DNA of 64,000 nt from UBA1447 sp964612185 (GTDB taxonomy: Bacteria > Bacillota > Clostridia > Oscillospirales > Acutalibacteraceae). Position 1 is the stretch's first letter; each line of letters begins with the position of its first letter. The position numbers and the translations under genes were made by a program. The notes beneath the pieces were generated by a model. It was not told the origin of the DNA, did not search any database, and saw only the letters and a list, made by a program, of their open reading frames with translations. Location of the stretch: the NCBI GenBank assembly GCA_964612185.1, contig CAZTCR010000009.1:24741-88740 (forward strand), read 5' to 3'. This document shows positions 1 to 7,332 of the stretch, piece by piece.

Positions 1-1
1 A

Positions 2-1234
2 AAGTTTGCCGAAGCGTGGGAAGGCAGAGGCAGCCTTGGCAATACTGTTTTCCGGCACAACGGCAAAGTTTATCTTTATTACCGCGGCTTCCCGGACGAC
101 GCGCGCGATGAGGACAAGATGCAGACAACCTGCCTCGCCCTAAGCGACGACGGTATTCACTTTGAACGAGTAAAAATCAACCGCATTGCCTACAACGGCA
201 TAACGGAAAACAATATCGTTTTTATGGGTGTTGAAGCGCATAACTTTGCTCCGTTTGTTGATGAAAATCCCGATTGCCCCGACGATGAGAAGTTCAAAGC
301 AGTTGGCGGACTGTTGTCAATCGGCGGCTTGTTCGCGTTCAAAAGCGCGGACGGCATTGTGTGGGAGCGTATGACTGAAAAACCGGTTATAACATCCGGT
401 CAGTTTGATTCCATGAACACCGCTTTTTATGATAAAACATGCGGACTGTACCGCTGTTATTCGCGTTACTGGCTGGAAGGCGGCTTTTCCGGCTGCCGGG
501 CCATACAGTCCTGCACCTCAACGGATTTTATCCATTGGACCGACCCTGTCCCGAACGCCTATCCCGACAAGGATGAAATCACGGAGCACTATTACACCAA
601 CGCGACCAGGCCCGTACCCGGCGCGGAACACATACTGGTCAGTTTCCCCATGCGGTTTATGCAAAACCGCAAAAAGCTGGCGGATTACAAAAGTGCCGGC
701 GTGTCCGACGCGGTGTTTATGTCCAGCCGGGATGGGGTTAATTGGAGCAATCCGTTTAAAACCGCGTGGATTGCGCCATCGCTCAATGAGCGCAACTGGA
801 CGCAAAGGAACTACATCACCGTTTCCGGCATCCTTGACACCGGGGATGAATTCAGCTTTTATGTAGAGGAAAGATACATGTGGGATGACTGCGCCATCGT
901 GCGCTATTCCATCCCGAAGTTCCGCTTCGGCTGTGTGTATGCCAACAGCGGCGGCGGCAGTATTTTGACCAAGCCGTTCCTATATGAGGGCGCCGGTTTG
1001 TTCCTCAATTACGCTACTTCCGCCGCCGGGTCAATCTCCGTGTCTGTGCTTGATGAAACAGAAAAGGCCGTTGAGGGGTTCGGTTTTGAAGACTGCGGGG
1101 AAATTTACGGCAACGAGCTGCAAAAAGAAGTGCTGTGGAGCGGCAAAACGCTCGGTGAATTGAACGGCAAAATAATCAGGCTGTCCATCAAACTCAACGA
1201 CGCGCATTTGTATGCGCTGGGCAAAGCGGAATAG
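2..1234 (+). CDS. Glycosidase-like beta-propeller protein, 5'-truncated by window edge
   Basis: The reading frame is open from base 2 to the stop, giving 410 codons, so the start lies outside the window; the first in-frame ATG (119) is internal. Aromatic strand repeats such as GKVYLYYRGF, GIHFERVKI and FIHWTDPVP have the look of five-bladed propeller glycosidases of the GH32/43/68 type, where short phrases describe 'days' of substrate contact. The last ~110 residues look like a beta-sandwich module. No signal peptide can be judged because the N-terminus is missing. It ends in a strong terminator, so it is the last gene of its unit. The fold guess is moderately secure; the substrate and catalytic residues are not assigned. 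Confidence 0.6.
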   Translation, partial: KFAEAWEGRGSLGNTVFRHNGKVYLYYRGFPDDARDEDKMQTTCLALSDDGIHFERVKINRIAYNGITENNIVFMGVEAHNFAPFVDENPDCPDDEKFKAVGGLLSIGGLFAFKSADGIVWERMTEKPVITSGQFDSMNTAFYDKTCGLYRCYSRYWLEGGFSGCRAIQSCTSTDFIHWTDPVPNAYPDKDEITEHYYTNATRPVPGAEHILVSFPMRFMQNRKKLADYKSAGVSDAVFMSSRDGVNWSNPFKTAWIAPSLNERNWTQRNYITVSGILDTGDEFSFYVEERYMWDDCAIVRYSIPKFRFGCVYANSGGGSILTKPFLYEGAGLFLNYATSAAGSISVSVLDETEKAVEGFGFEDCGEIYGNELQKEVLWSGKTLGELNGKIIRLSIKLNDAHLYALGKAE

Positions 1235-1245
1235 GGAACAAAAAC

Positions 1246-1275
1246 GGGGCAGCGGCAAAATTCAGCCGCTGCCCC
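1246..1275 (+). terminator. Intrinsic terminator after the glycosidase-like gene
   Basis: GGGGCAGCGGC and GCCGCTGCCCC form a perfect 11-bp stem with an 8-nt loop, followed by a T-rich tract. It lies 12 nt after the stop codon at 1234. Confidence 0.85.
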
Positions 1276-1365
1276 TCATTTCTGTTTTCATTTCTATATA
1301 CTGTCCGCGCTCACACCGGCGCCTTAAACCAAATACTGCCGGCCGAAAAAATTCGGCTTTTCCTG

Positions 1366-2043
1366 CTATTTTGCCGTTTCTTCTTTCGGTTTAATGAACA
1401 TCCAGACCAGTGCCGCTAATACTCCACCGACAAGCGGCGCCGCGATAAACACCCAAACAACGCCGATTGCCTTTGTGTCGCCCGAAAGTGCCATAGCCAG
1501 CGCAGGTCCGAAACTCCGTGCGGGGTTGACCGATGTCCCGGTAAAATAAATCCCGAAGATGTGCACCAAAGTCAGTGTAAAACCAATAACCAACCCGGCA
1601 ACTTTCGCGTTCTTTTCTTTGGATGTCACGCCTAAAATGGTGAACACAAAAACAAAGGTTAAAATAATTTCGACTGCCAGAGACTTTACGATACTCTCTT
1701 GATACAATCCGTTTGTTCCGAGTCCCATGCCCGTGCCGATAAGCCCGGCTAAAATGCCCGCGCCCGCGGTGGCGCCCAGGAACTGCGCGATGATGTAGCC
1801 GGCAAAGTCTGCGACGCTGATTTTCTTAGAGACGAGCATCGCAATGGAAACAGCCGGATTGATATGGCAGCCGGAAACATTCCCGACAGAATACGCCATT
1901 GCGACGATGACCAAACCGAATGCGATTGCCGTGAGCAAATAGGATACATCGGGCGCGTTTGTGCACCCGGTTACCGCGGCTGTTCCGCAGGCAAAAAGCA
2001 CCAGCACCATTGTTCCGATAAATTCCGCGATATACTTTTTCAT
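1366..2043 (-). CDS. Aquaporin / MIP-family channel
   Basis: This 225-residue integral membrane channel has six predicted membrane spans and both signature half-helix motifs: GCHINPAVS near residue 65 and TSVNPARSFGPAL near residue 170. The NPA-R arrangement with small residues around it resembles water-selective AqpZ-like members more than glycerol facilitators, but selectivity is inferred only. The protein begins MKKYIAEFIGTMVLVLFAC, typical for the family, and the ATG at 2043 is preceded by AGGAGG. It stands alone with its own sigma-A promoter. A small GCCGAA/TTCGGC hairpin at 1342-1357 lies just past its stop. Length matches the usual 220-240 residues. Confidence 0.92.
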   Translation of the reverse strand: MKKYIAEFIGTMVLVLFACGTAAVTGCTNAPDVSYLLTAIAFGLVIVAMAYSVGNVSGCHINPAVSIAMLVSKKISVADFAGYIIAQFLGATAGAGILAGLIGTGMGLGTNGLYQESIVKSLAVEIILTFVFVFTILGVTSKEKNAKVAGLVIGFTLTLVHIFGIYFTGTSVNPARSFGPALAMALSGDTKAIGVVWVFIAAPLVGGVLAALVWMFIKPKEETAK

Positions 2044-2201
2044 TTTTCGCTCTCCTCCTATTCATTGAGTCAAACAAGATGTTTCTTTTTGATGGCTCTT
2101 CGTTCCGCACATCACCTCTTTACACGCTGCCCGGTTAAACCAATACGCTGCGCAGCCTAAGCAATGAATATCGCACATTAAATTTTGTTTCTTATGGGTA
2201 A

Positions 2202-2230
2202 ATAATAGCACCACACCATACGCTTGTCAA
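2202..2230 (-). promoter_or_regulatory. Sigma-A promoter for aquaporin
   Basis: Read on the minus strand: TTGACA (2230-2225), 17-nt spacer, TATTAT (2207-2202). The start of transcription would be about 150 nt upstream of the aquaporin ATG. The 320-nt gap 2044-2363 otherwise holds only this promoter and the plus-strand promoter at 2290. Confidence 0.7.
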
Positions 2231-2289
2231 TAACCACTATCCCTCCATAATCCATTCAACACGATGTCAACAACCCGTGCTGAATGTTC

Positions 2290-2318
2290 TTGAAAACAGC
2301 GGGAACAGGTCGTATAAT
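2290..2318 (+). promoter_or_regulatory. Sigma-A promoter for the 2364 gene
   Basis: TTGAAA (2290-2295), 17-nt spacer, TATAAT (2313-2318), about 45 nt upstream of the TTG start at 2364. Confidence 0.7.
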
Positions 2319-2363
2319 ACCAAATATACATAGATCGATAACGCATGAAAGGGGCAGAGAAAA

Positions 2364-4070
2364 TTGGAACAATACCAAAACTTTAAGCTGTCTGTTTACT
2401 GCACGGTTCATGATGTGATAGCGATGCCGGACGACTATCCGGCATTTCTTCAAGACATTGCTTTTTTTCAAAAGCATCTGAAACTATCCAAGGTATATAT
2501 CGAAACCTACCGTGACGACACGGTCGATTCAAAAAAACTGCTGCAGGTGAAAGATTTCTTCACCCGCGCGGGCATCGAGACGGCGACGGGCATCACTACG
2601 GTCAATACCAAGGTGGGCAAGGCCAAGGTATCCGGCGTCATGTGTTACACGAACACCGAGCAGCTTGAAGAGCTGCGGCGGCTGTTTGAACGCATGGCCA
2701 CCGAGTTTGATGAAATTATGATTGATGATTTCCTCAATACCAACTGCACCTGTGACACCTGCCGCGAGGCGAGGGGCGACCAAACCTGGGCGGAGTTCCG
2801 CCTTGCAAAAATGACCGAAATCTGCCGCGACCGGTTTATTGCGCCTGCGCGCGCGGCAAACCCAAAGGTGAAAATCACCATTAAATACCCCACCTGGATG
2901 CACTCCTTTCAGCGGCTCGGCTATAACCCCGAAACGCAGCCTTTCCTGTTCGATGAAACCTACGCCGGCACCGAAACACGGCACACGACCTACTCGTTTT
3001 TCCGCAATCCCCGGTATACCTCCTATTCGTTGATTCGCTGGCTGCAATCCTGTCCCCCGCACAACAACCGCGGCGGCTGGTTTGACCCCTATCTGTGTGA
3101 CAATCCGCTCAACAGCTATGTCGAACAAGCGTATATGACCTTATTCGCCAGACCCGAAGAACTGACGCTTTTCTGCTACGGCAGCCTGAAGGACACCAAG
3201 TACATTCCGTTGCTCGGTCACGAGCTGTCGCGGATGGATCAATTCCTCGGCGCGCTGGGGCAGCCCGTCGGTGTAAAAACCTATTTGCCATATCACAGCG
3301 ACGGGGAAGATAATCTGTATGACTTTCTCGGCATGTGCGGCGTCCCCTGTGACCCGGTCGCCATATTTCCGCAGGAGCCTTGTACGGTACTGCTGACCGC
3401 ATCGTCAGCGTGTGACACGGATGTGCTTGCGCGGGTGAGAAAGCATTTAACGGCCGGCAATGACGCGGTTTTTACAGCGGGCTTTGTGCGGGTGATGCAG
3501 GACCGCGGCCTGGAGGAATTCACCGCGATGCGCCTGAACGGCACCACGATGCGCGGCAATCATTTCGGCGCGTTTGAGGGCTGCTGGGACGCGGCGGTGA
3601 GGTACAACTATTCCTGCAAGGAAATCGACATGCCCATCGCGGACTGGAAAGTCAACGACTGTGACTACAAGGCCGCCATGTTTTCGGAAAGTATGCCCAA
3701 CCCGCTGGTAACCTATACCGACTACGGGGACGGGCGGGCATATTTTATCAATATTCCGGACGACTATGCCGATATTTATTGGCTGCCGGACACAGTGCTG
3801 GACAAATACCGCTCACATCTGTCGCGTGCATTGCCTGTGCGTATTGAGGGACAGGCAAAAGTCGCGTTATTCCCGTATGATAACAACACCTTTGTGCTGC
3901 AAAGCTTTTTGGAGCATGGCACGGTGGTGCGGGTATACATCAAGGGGGATGCCGGCGAGCTGACGCGGCTTGACGGCGGCGGGAAGATTGAACGGTTGTA
4001 TCAAGCGGGCGGGGAAAGCGTATTTGAACTGGCCATATTGCCTGGGAGTACCATGCCGTTGGCATGGTAA
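2364..4070 (+). CDS. Putative TIM-barrel glycoside-hydrolase-like protein of unknown activity
   Basis: A 568-residue cytoplasmic-looking protein (no signal peptide). It starts at TTG 2364 behind AAAGGGG. Visible features: an N-terminal region with alternating strand/helix pattern suggestive of a TIM barrel, the phrase EIMIDDFLNTNC followed by a CxCxxC cysteine cluster (residues ~129-135), then ANPKVKITIKYPTWMHSF and FDETYAGTET with possible acidic active-site residues. The C-terminal ~100 residues look like a beta module. From memory, similar proteins with the DDF...C-C-C and KYP signatures occur as uncharacterised glycosidase-like proteins. No catalytic pair can be proven. A small perfect hairpin (ACCATGCC/GGCATGGT) overlaps the stop codon. 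Confidence 0.55.
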   Translation: MEQYQNFKLSVYCTVHDVIAMPDDYPAFLQDIAFFQKHLKLSKVYIETYRDDTVDSKKLLQVKDFFTRAGIETATGITTVNTKVGKAKVSGVMCYTNTEQLEELRRLFERMATEFDEIMIDDFLNTNCTCDTCREARGDQTWAEFRLAKMTEICRDRFIAPARAANPKVKITIKYPTWMHSFQRLGYNPETQPFLFDETYAGTETRHTTYSFFRNPRYTSYSLIRWLQSCPPHNNRGGWFDPYLCDNPLNSYVEQAYMTLFARPEELTLFCYGSLKDTKYIPLLGHELSRMDQFLGALGQPVGVKTYLPYHSDGEDNLYDFLGMCGVPCDPVAIFPQEPCTVLLTASSACDTDVLARVRKHLTAGNDAVFTAGFVRVMQDRGLEEFTAMRLNGTTMRGNHFGAFEGCWDAAVRYNYSCKEIDMPIADWKVNDCDYKAAMFSESMPNPLVTYTDYGDGRAYFINIPDDYADIYWLPDTVLDKYRSHLSRALPVRIEGQAKVALFPYDNNTFVLQSFLEHGTVVRVYIKGDAGELTRLDGGGKIERLYQAGGESVFELAILPGSTMPLAW

Positions 4071-4075
4071 CGCTA

Positions 4076-4195
4076 AGCGCGCCCTGCGAAAGGCGCGCTT
4101 TGAATATCACTTTGCGGCTTGCAGCAAAATATCACGGCCGCGCAGCGGCTATATCATATCGGCAAAGCCGATATATCATTGAATTCAATTTGATT
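4076..4195. repeat. Multi-hairpin intergenic element with ATATCA(C/T) linkers
   Basis: Between the TIM-barrel-like gene and the GNAT gene lie four consecutive short stem-loops: AGCGCGCC/GGCGCGCT (4076-4099), TTTGC..GCAAA-like (4111-4128), GCCGC/GCGGC (~4136-4150) and ATCGGC/GCCGAT (~4158-4172). Each is followed by the same linker, ATATCAC or ATATCAT, at 4104, 4129, 4151 and 4173, a spacing of 22-25 nt. It closes with the near-palindrome TGAATTCAATTTGATTCA. The stems differ in sequence while the linkers are conserved, which is the mark of a structured repeat family rather than simple decay. It may also end transcription of the upstream gene. I see only this one copy in the window. Confidence 0.6.
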
Positions 4196-4209
4196 CAGAG
4201 GTATATTAG

Positions 4210-4650
4210 ATGAATATCAAAAAAGTGTCGGGCGACAAAAAAGAGTATATGGACCTGCTGCTGTTGGCGGATGAGCAGGAGAGTATGATCGACAAATACC
4301 TCGAACGCGGCGACCTGTTTGTTCTGGATGACAACGGGGTCAAAGCCGAATGCGTGGTGACAAAAGAAGCCGACGGCGTTTACGAAATCAAGAACATCGC
4401 GGTCAGGCCGGACAGCCAACGAAAAGGCTACGGAAAAACCCTGATAAATTTTGTGTTCACCTATTACACCGATTGCAAGACGATGCTTGTTGGCACCGGC
4501 GACACCCCTTCGGCCACTCTTTTTTATCAGAAGTGCGGCTTTACTCAGTCCCACCGGATAAAAAACTTTTTTACCGATAACTACGACCATCCGATGTTTG
4601 ACAACGGGCAACAGCTTGTTGATATGGTTTACTTAAAGCGCGAACGATAG
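4210..4650 (+). CDS. GNAT-family N-acetyltransferase
   Basis: A 146-residue single-domain acetyl-CoA-dependent acyltransferase. Motif A, with the acetyl-CoA pyrophosphate loop, is visible as IAVRPDSQRKGYGKTLINF around residues 63-81; strand beta4 (GVYEIKNIAV) and the later FYQKCGF segment also fit the fold. Substrate unknown. Start ATG 4210 follows AGAGG at 8 nt. It lies directly after the multi-hairpin element and has no clear promoter of its own, so it may be read through from the upstream gene. A terminator follows. Confidence 0.88.
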   Translation: MNIKKVSGDKKEYMDLLLLADEQESMIDKYLERGDLFVLDDNGVKAECVVTKEADGVYEIKNIAVRPDSQRKGYGKTLINFVFTYYTDCKTMLVGTGDTPSATLFYQKCGFTQSHRIKNFFTDNYDHPMFDNGQQLVDMVYLKRER

Positions 4651-4684
4651 ATTTCGGCTTGTTTTAAAACGCATATAAGAAAAG

Positions 4685-4718
4685 GGGTTGCAGCATTTGT
4701 ACGTTTGCCGCAGCCCCT
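4685..4718 (+). terminator. Intrinsic terminator after GNAT gene
   Basis: GGGGTTGC pairs with GCAGCCCC (one G-T wobble), followed by TGTTATTTATT. Confidence 0.75.
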
Positions 4719-4767
4719 GTTATTTATTATCTATTTTGACACCAATACCATGTTGTGATTCTTTATA

Positions 4768-5166
4768 TCAACTCACAGAACCGGCATTCGTGTTGTCTCT
4801 TGTGTAAAAACAGCACGCCAAGACCATGTAGCCAACAAAAAGAAGAATAGAAGCTCCCATGCTTATAAGCGAAATTATTCCTAAACCCTGCGGGGCAGGG
4901 GCCCCAAGCGACGCAAACGTCATACTCCCTGAAAGCCCTGTGGTGAGTCCTGTCGCAATTGTAAAACTGCCCATTATAGCCCAGCTGCGGTTTATAATAA
5001 CAGCAATCAATCCGGCCAATTGCACGATGATATAAAAGAATGCGCCTGCCAAAAGCGGCCATATACCATAGCCATTGCTATTCAGTAACACATTATAAAT
5101 CATATTTATTGAAATTAACGTGGTAAATGCGAAAAACGAAAAGAAAACAATGCGAATAGTTTTCAT
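4768..5166 (-). CDS. Small four-span membrane protein of unknown function
   Basis: I do not recognise a family. The 132-residue product is almost entirely hydrophobic with four likely membrane helices, centred near residues 10-28, 36-60, 66-85 and 96-118. The segment MTFASLGAPAPQGLG between the third and fourth helices is proline/glycine rich. The start is ATG 5166, since AGAGG lies 8 nt upstream; a GTG three codons earlier lacks a site. It follows the GLUG surface-protein gene on the same strand by ~57 nt. A truncated paralogue occupies the same relative place behind the next surface-protein gene (7099-7308), so the pair appears to be a unit. Confidence 0.7.
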   Translation of the reverse strand: MKTIRIVFFSFFAFTTLISINMIYNVLLNSNGYGIWPLLAGAFFYIIVQLAGLIAVIINRSWAIMGSFTIATGLTTGLSGSMTFASLGAPAPQGLGIISLISMGASILLFVGYMVLACCFYTRDNTNAGSVS

Positions 5167-5223
5167 GTTGCGCACCTCTGGTTAAAAATGCAAATCGAGG
5201 CTGTACTAATAACACGGGACAGC

Positions 5224-7026
5224 TTAATACCAAATCCATCCAAACAGAATAATTTTAATCAGCCATTGCCAGAATGTGAGCTTTACGGTTACCGTATATG
5301 TTGCAGTAAGGTCTCCCGCTTGTCTTTCGATTGTGGCAATAATGTTTGTTTCGCCTGCGCGATTTGCGGTTATACTGCCGCTGCTTGGATCAACGGTAAC
5401 AATATTAGGGTTCTCTGAACTCCAATTCGCGGGGATTTCATTGATCACTTCTCCGCTTTGCAAGATAACGCTTGCATATAATTGTGTGCTTTCCTTATAA
5501 ATTAATGTCTGCTTTCCGTTAATTTCGATTTTGTTAATAAATGCTGATTCTTCCCAATCGCAAACCGTACACTTTTGCAGCACACCCACCCCACCGATTA
5601 CCCATTCACCGAATATATGTGGTTTTAATGGCAGCATAGCGATTGTACTAAACACTTCGCCGCATACTTCACATCCTGTATATTGTATACCATTCATAGA
5701 ACAAGTAGAATTAATAGTAATTAAAGTTGGGGTATGCGTTGTGTGTTCATCTTGAACCGGAAGAGTTTGCAGCGTCGGATACTCGTCTATTTTTATTGTC
5801 CAGATGGTATCAAAGTCAAAACCCTCATAGGAGGATTGCTGCTTCATTTGATCTGATGAGAGAGCTTCTACGTTTATAAGGGTCACATTATAAGATCCGG
5901 TAGCATTTTGAATATTGTTTAAAAAATAACAATTGCTTAAGGATGAGGAAGAAGAATAAGCAGTTTGCCCTGCGATTCCACCTGAACGAGTATAAGAAGG
6001 AGAAGCCGTATTCACTATGCCTGTGTTATAACAATTGCTGACGGAAGATGAATCTCCTGCAATTCCGCCCGCATGGGCATAAGCCCCTCCTGCCGCACTC
6101 ACGGCCCCTGTGTTATAGCAATTGCCGATTGGCTTAGAGTTGTCGTTTGTGGATGCGTCTCCCACTATTCCGCCTACAATAGCAGTAGTATGATGTAAAT
6201 TTTCCGCACTTACTGCCCCCGTATTGTAACAATTGCTGATGGAAAAAGGATGTCCCACAATTCCGCCTGCATAGGCAGAAGAAAAAAGAGTCGTACTCAC
6301 TTTTCCCGTGTTAAAGCAATTGCTGATAGAGGCATAAGAACGCCCTGCGATTCCACCTATATGGACAGTTTGAGCACCCGCACTCATCCACCCCCGGTTA
6401 TAGCAATTGCTGATGACTGCTGTAGAGTCACCCGCCATTCCGCCAACAAGAGCAGGAGCAGATTCAGTAGATGCTTTCACTGCCCCTGTGAAATAGCAAT
6501 TACTGATGAAAGAAGCAGAATTTCCCACAATTCCGCCTGCATACGAGGTGTTAGCGCGTCTTGTTTCTGCAATTATTGTAGCGCCGACCATGCCAACGTT
6601 TTTTATGGTGCTGTTAACGAGTGTACGTCCAAACAATCCGGCGTATATCGGTATAGAAGTTTCCATTTTAATGGCCATATATTTTATGGTATATCCGTTG
6701 CCGTCAAATGTTCCTTCAAACCAATTTTCTGCCGAATAACCACCAATCGGGTCCCAATTCCCCCAGTCTGACAAATCAATATTATTCATCAAGATATAAT
6801 TTCCGGTTAAATTATTGCGTATATTGTTGAGTTCCGCTGCCGTGCGTATGGGGGTATAGCCGGCGGGTACGGTGTTTAGATGTGTTACAGGTTCAATAAA
6901 ATCCCAGTTTGTCGTACCGTCGTCGCCTGTTTCGTTTTGAGCTTGCACTGCCGAGGCATTGATGCAAAATGTCAATAGTATCGCGAGAAACATTGCAAAG
7001 ATTTTTGTCATAAAACTCTTTTTCAA
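5224..7026 (-). CDS. Secreted GLUG-repeat surface protein with Ig-like domain and aromatic C-terminal tail
   Basis: Exported protein of ~600 residues. Signal sequence: KKSFMTKIFAMFLAILLTF then AQ. I place the start at TTG 7026, 8 nt after GGTGAG; an upstream TTG (7068) and an internal ATG (7011) are alternatives. The middle carries about eight GLUG-type repeats of the form GGIVGNS..ISNCYNTGAVS, which form a right-handed beta-helix and occur in adhesins. A Cys-containing segment with CEVCGE and CTVCDW follows, then a Big_2 Ig-like domain (KIEINGKQTLIYKESTQL). The protein ends in FWQWLIKIILFGWIWY, a hydrophobic tryptophan-rich tail with no positive residues after it. Function is probably adhesion or surface display. 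Confidence 0.85.
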   Translation of the reverse strand: MKKSFMTKIFAMFLAILLTFCINASAVQAQNETGDDGTTNWDFIEPVTHLNTVPAGYTPIRTAAELNNIRNNLTGNYILMNNIDLSDWGNWDPIGGYSAENWFEGTFDGNGYTIKYMAIKMETSIPIYAGLFGRTLVNSTIKNVGMVGATIIAETRRANTSYAGGIVGNSASFISNCYFTGAVKASTESAPALVGGMAGDSTAVISNCYNRGWMSAGAQTVHIGGIAGRSYASISNCFNTGKVSTTLFSSAYAGGIVGHPFSISNCYNTGAVSAENLHHTTAIVGGIVGDASTNDNSKPIGNCYNTGAVSAAGGAYAHAGGIAGDSSSVSNCYNTGIVNTASPSYTRSGGIAGQTAYSSSSSLSNCYFLNNIQNATGSYNVTLINVEALSSDQMKQQSSYEGFDFDTIWTIKIDEYPTLQTLPVQDEHTTHTPTLITINSTCSMNGIQYTGCEVCGEVFSTIAMLPLKPHIFGEWVIGGVGVLQKCTVCDWEESAFINKIEINGKQTLIYKESTQLYASVILQSGEVINEIPANWSSENPNIVTVDPSSGSITANRAGETNIIATIERQAGDLTATYTVTVKLTFWQWLIKIILFGWIWY

Positions 7027-7098
7027 AGGAATCAACTCACCATCAGTTATTTTGTTTTTTTGTGTCAACGACCCCGTCCATATGAGGTTTAGAACCGT

Positions 7099-7308
7099 TC
7101 ACCGTGTTGTCTCATGTAAAAACCAACACGCCAAGACCAATATAGCCAATAAAAGCAGAAAAGAAGCACTCATGCTTAAAAGAGAATTTAATCCTAAAAC
7201 CTGCGGAGCAGGCGCCCCAAGCGATGCAAACGTCATAAACCCCGATAGTACTGTGGCGATTCCTGTCAGAATTGTAAAGATACCCATTATGACCCGGCTG
7301 CGATTTAT
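7099..7308 (-). pseudogene. Decayed paralogue of the small four-span membrane protein
   Basis: The frame encodes INRSRVIMGIFTILTG.. and MTFASLGAPAPQVLGLNSL.., which matches the C-terminal two thirds of the 4768-5166 protein (INRSWAIMGSFTIATG.., MTFASLGAPAPQGLGIISL..). An in-frame TAG at 7309-7311 directly precedes the homologous segment and the first two membrane spans are absent. The remaining 62-codon ORF starts at the internal ATG 7287 but has no good ribosome site. It sits immediately downstream of the 902-codon surface-protein gene, as its intact relative does behind the GLUG gene. Confidence 0.75.
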
Positions 7309-7332
7309 CTAATCACATAACAGTCCCCCGTG

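Noticed and set aside
1342..1357. Hairpin GCCGAA/TTCGGC as a terminator of the aquaporin gene
   Set aside because: T-run is on the plus strand, not on the aquaporin strand; kept only as a note.
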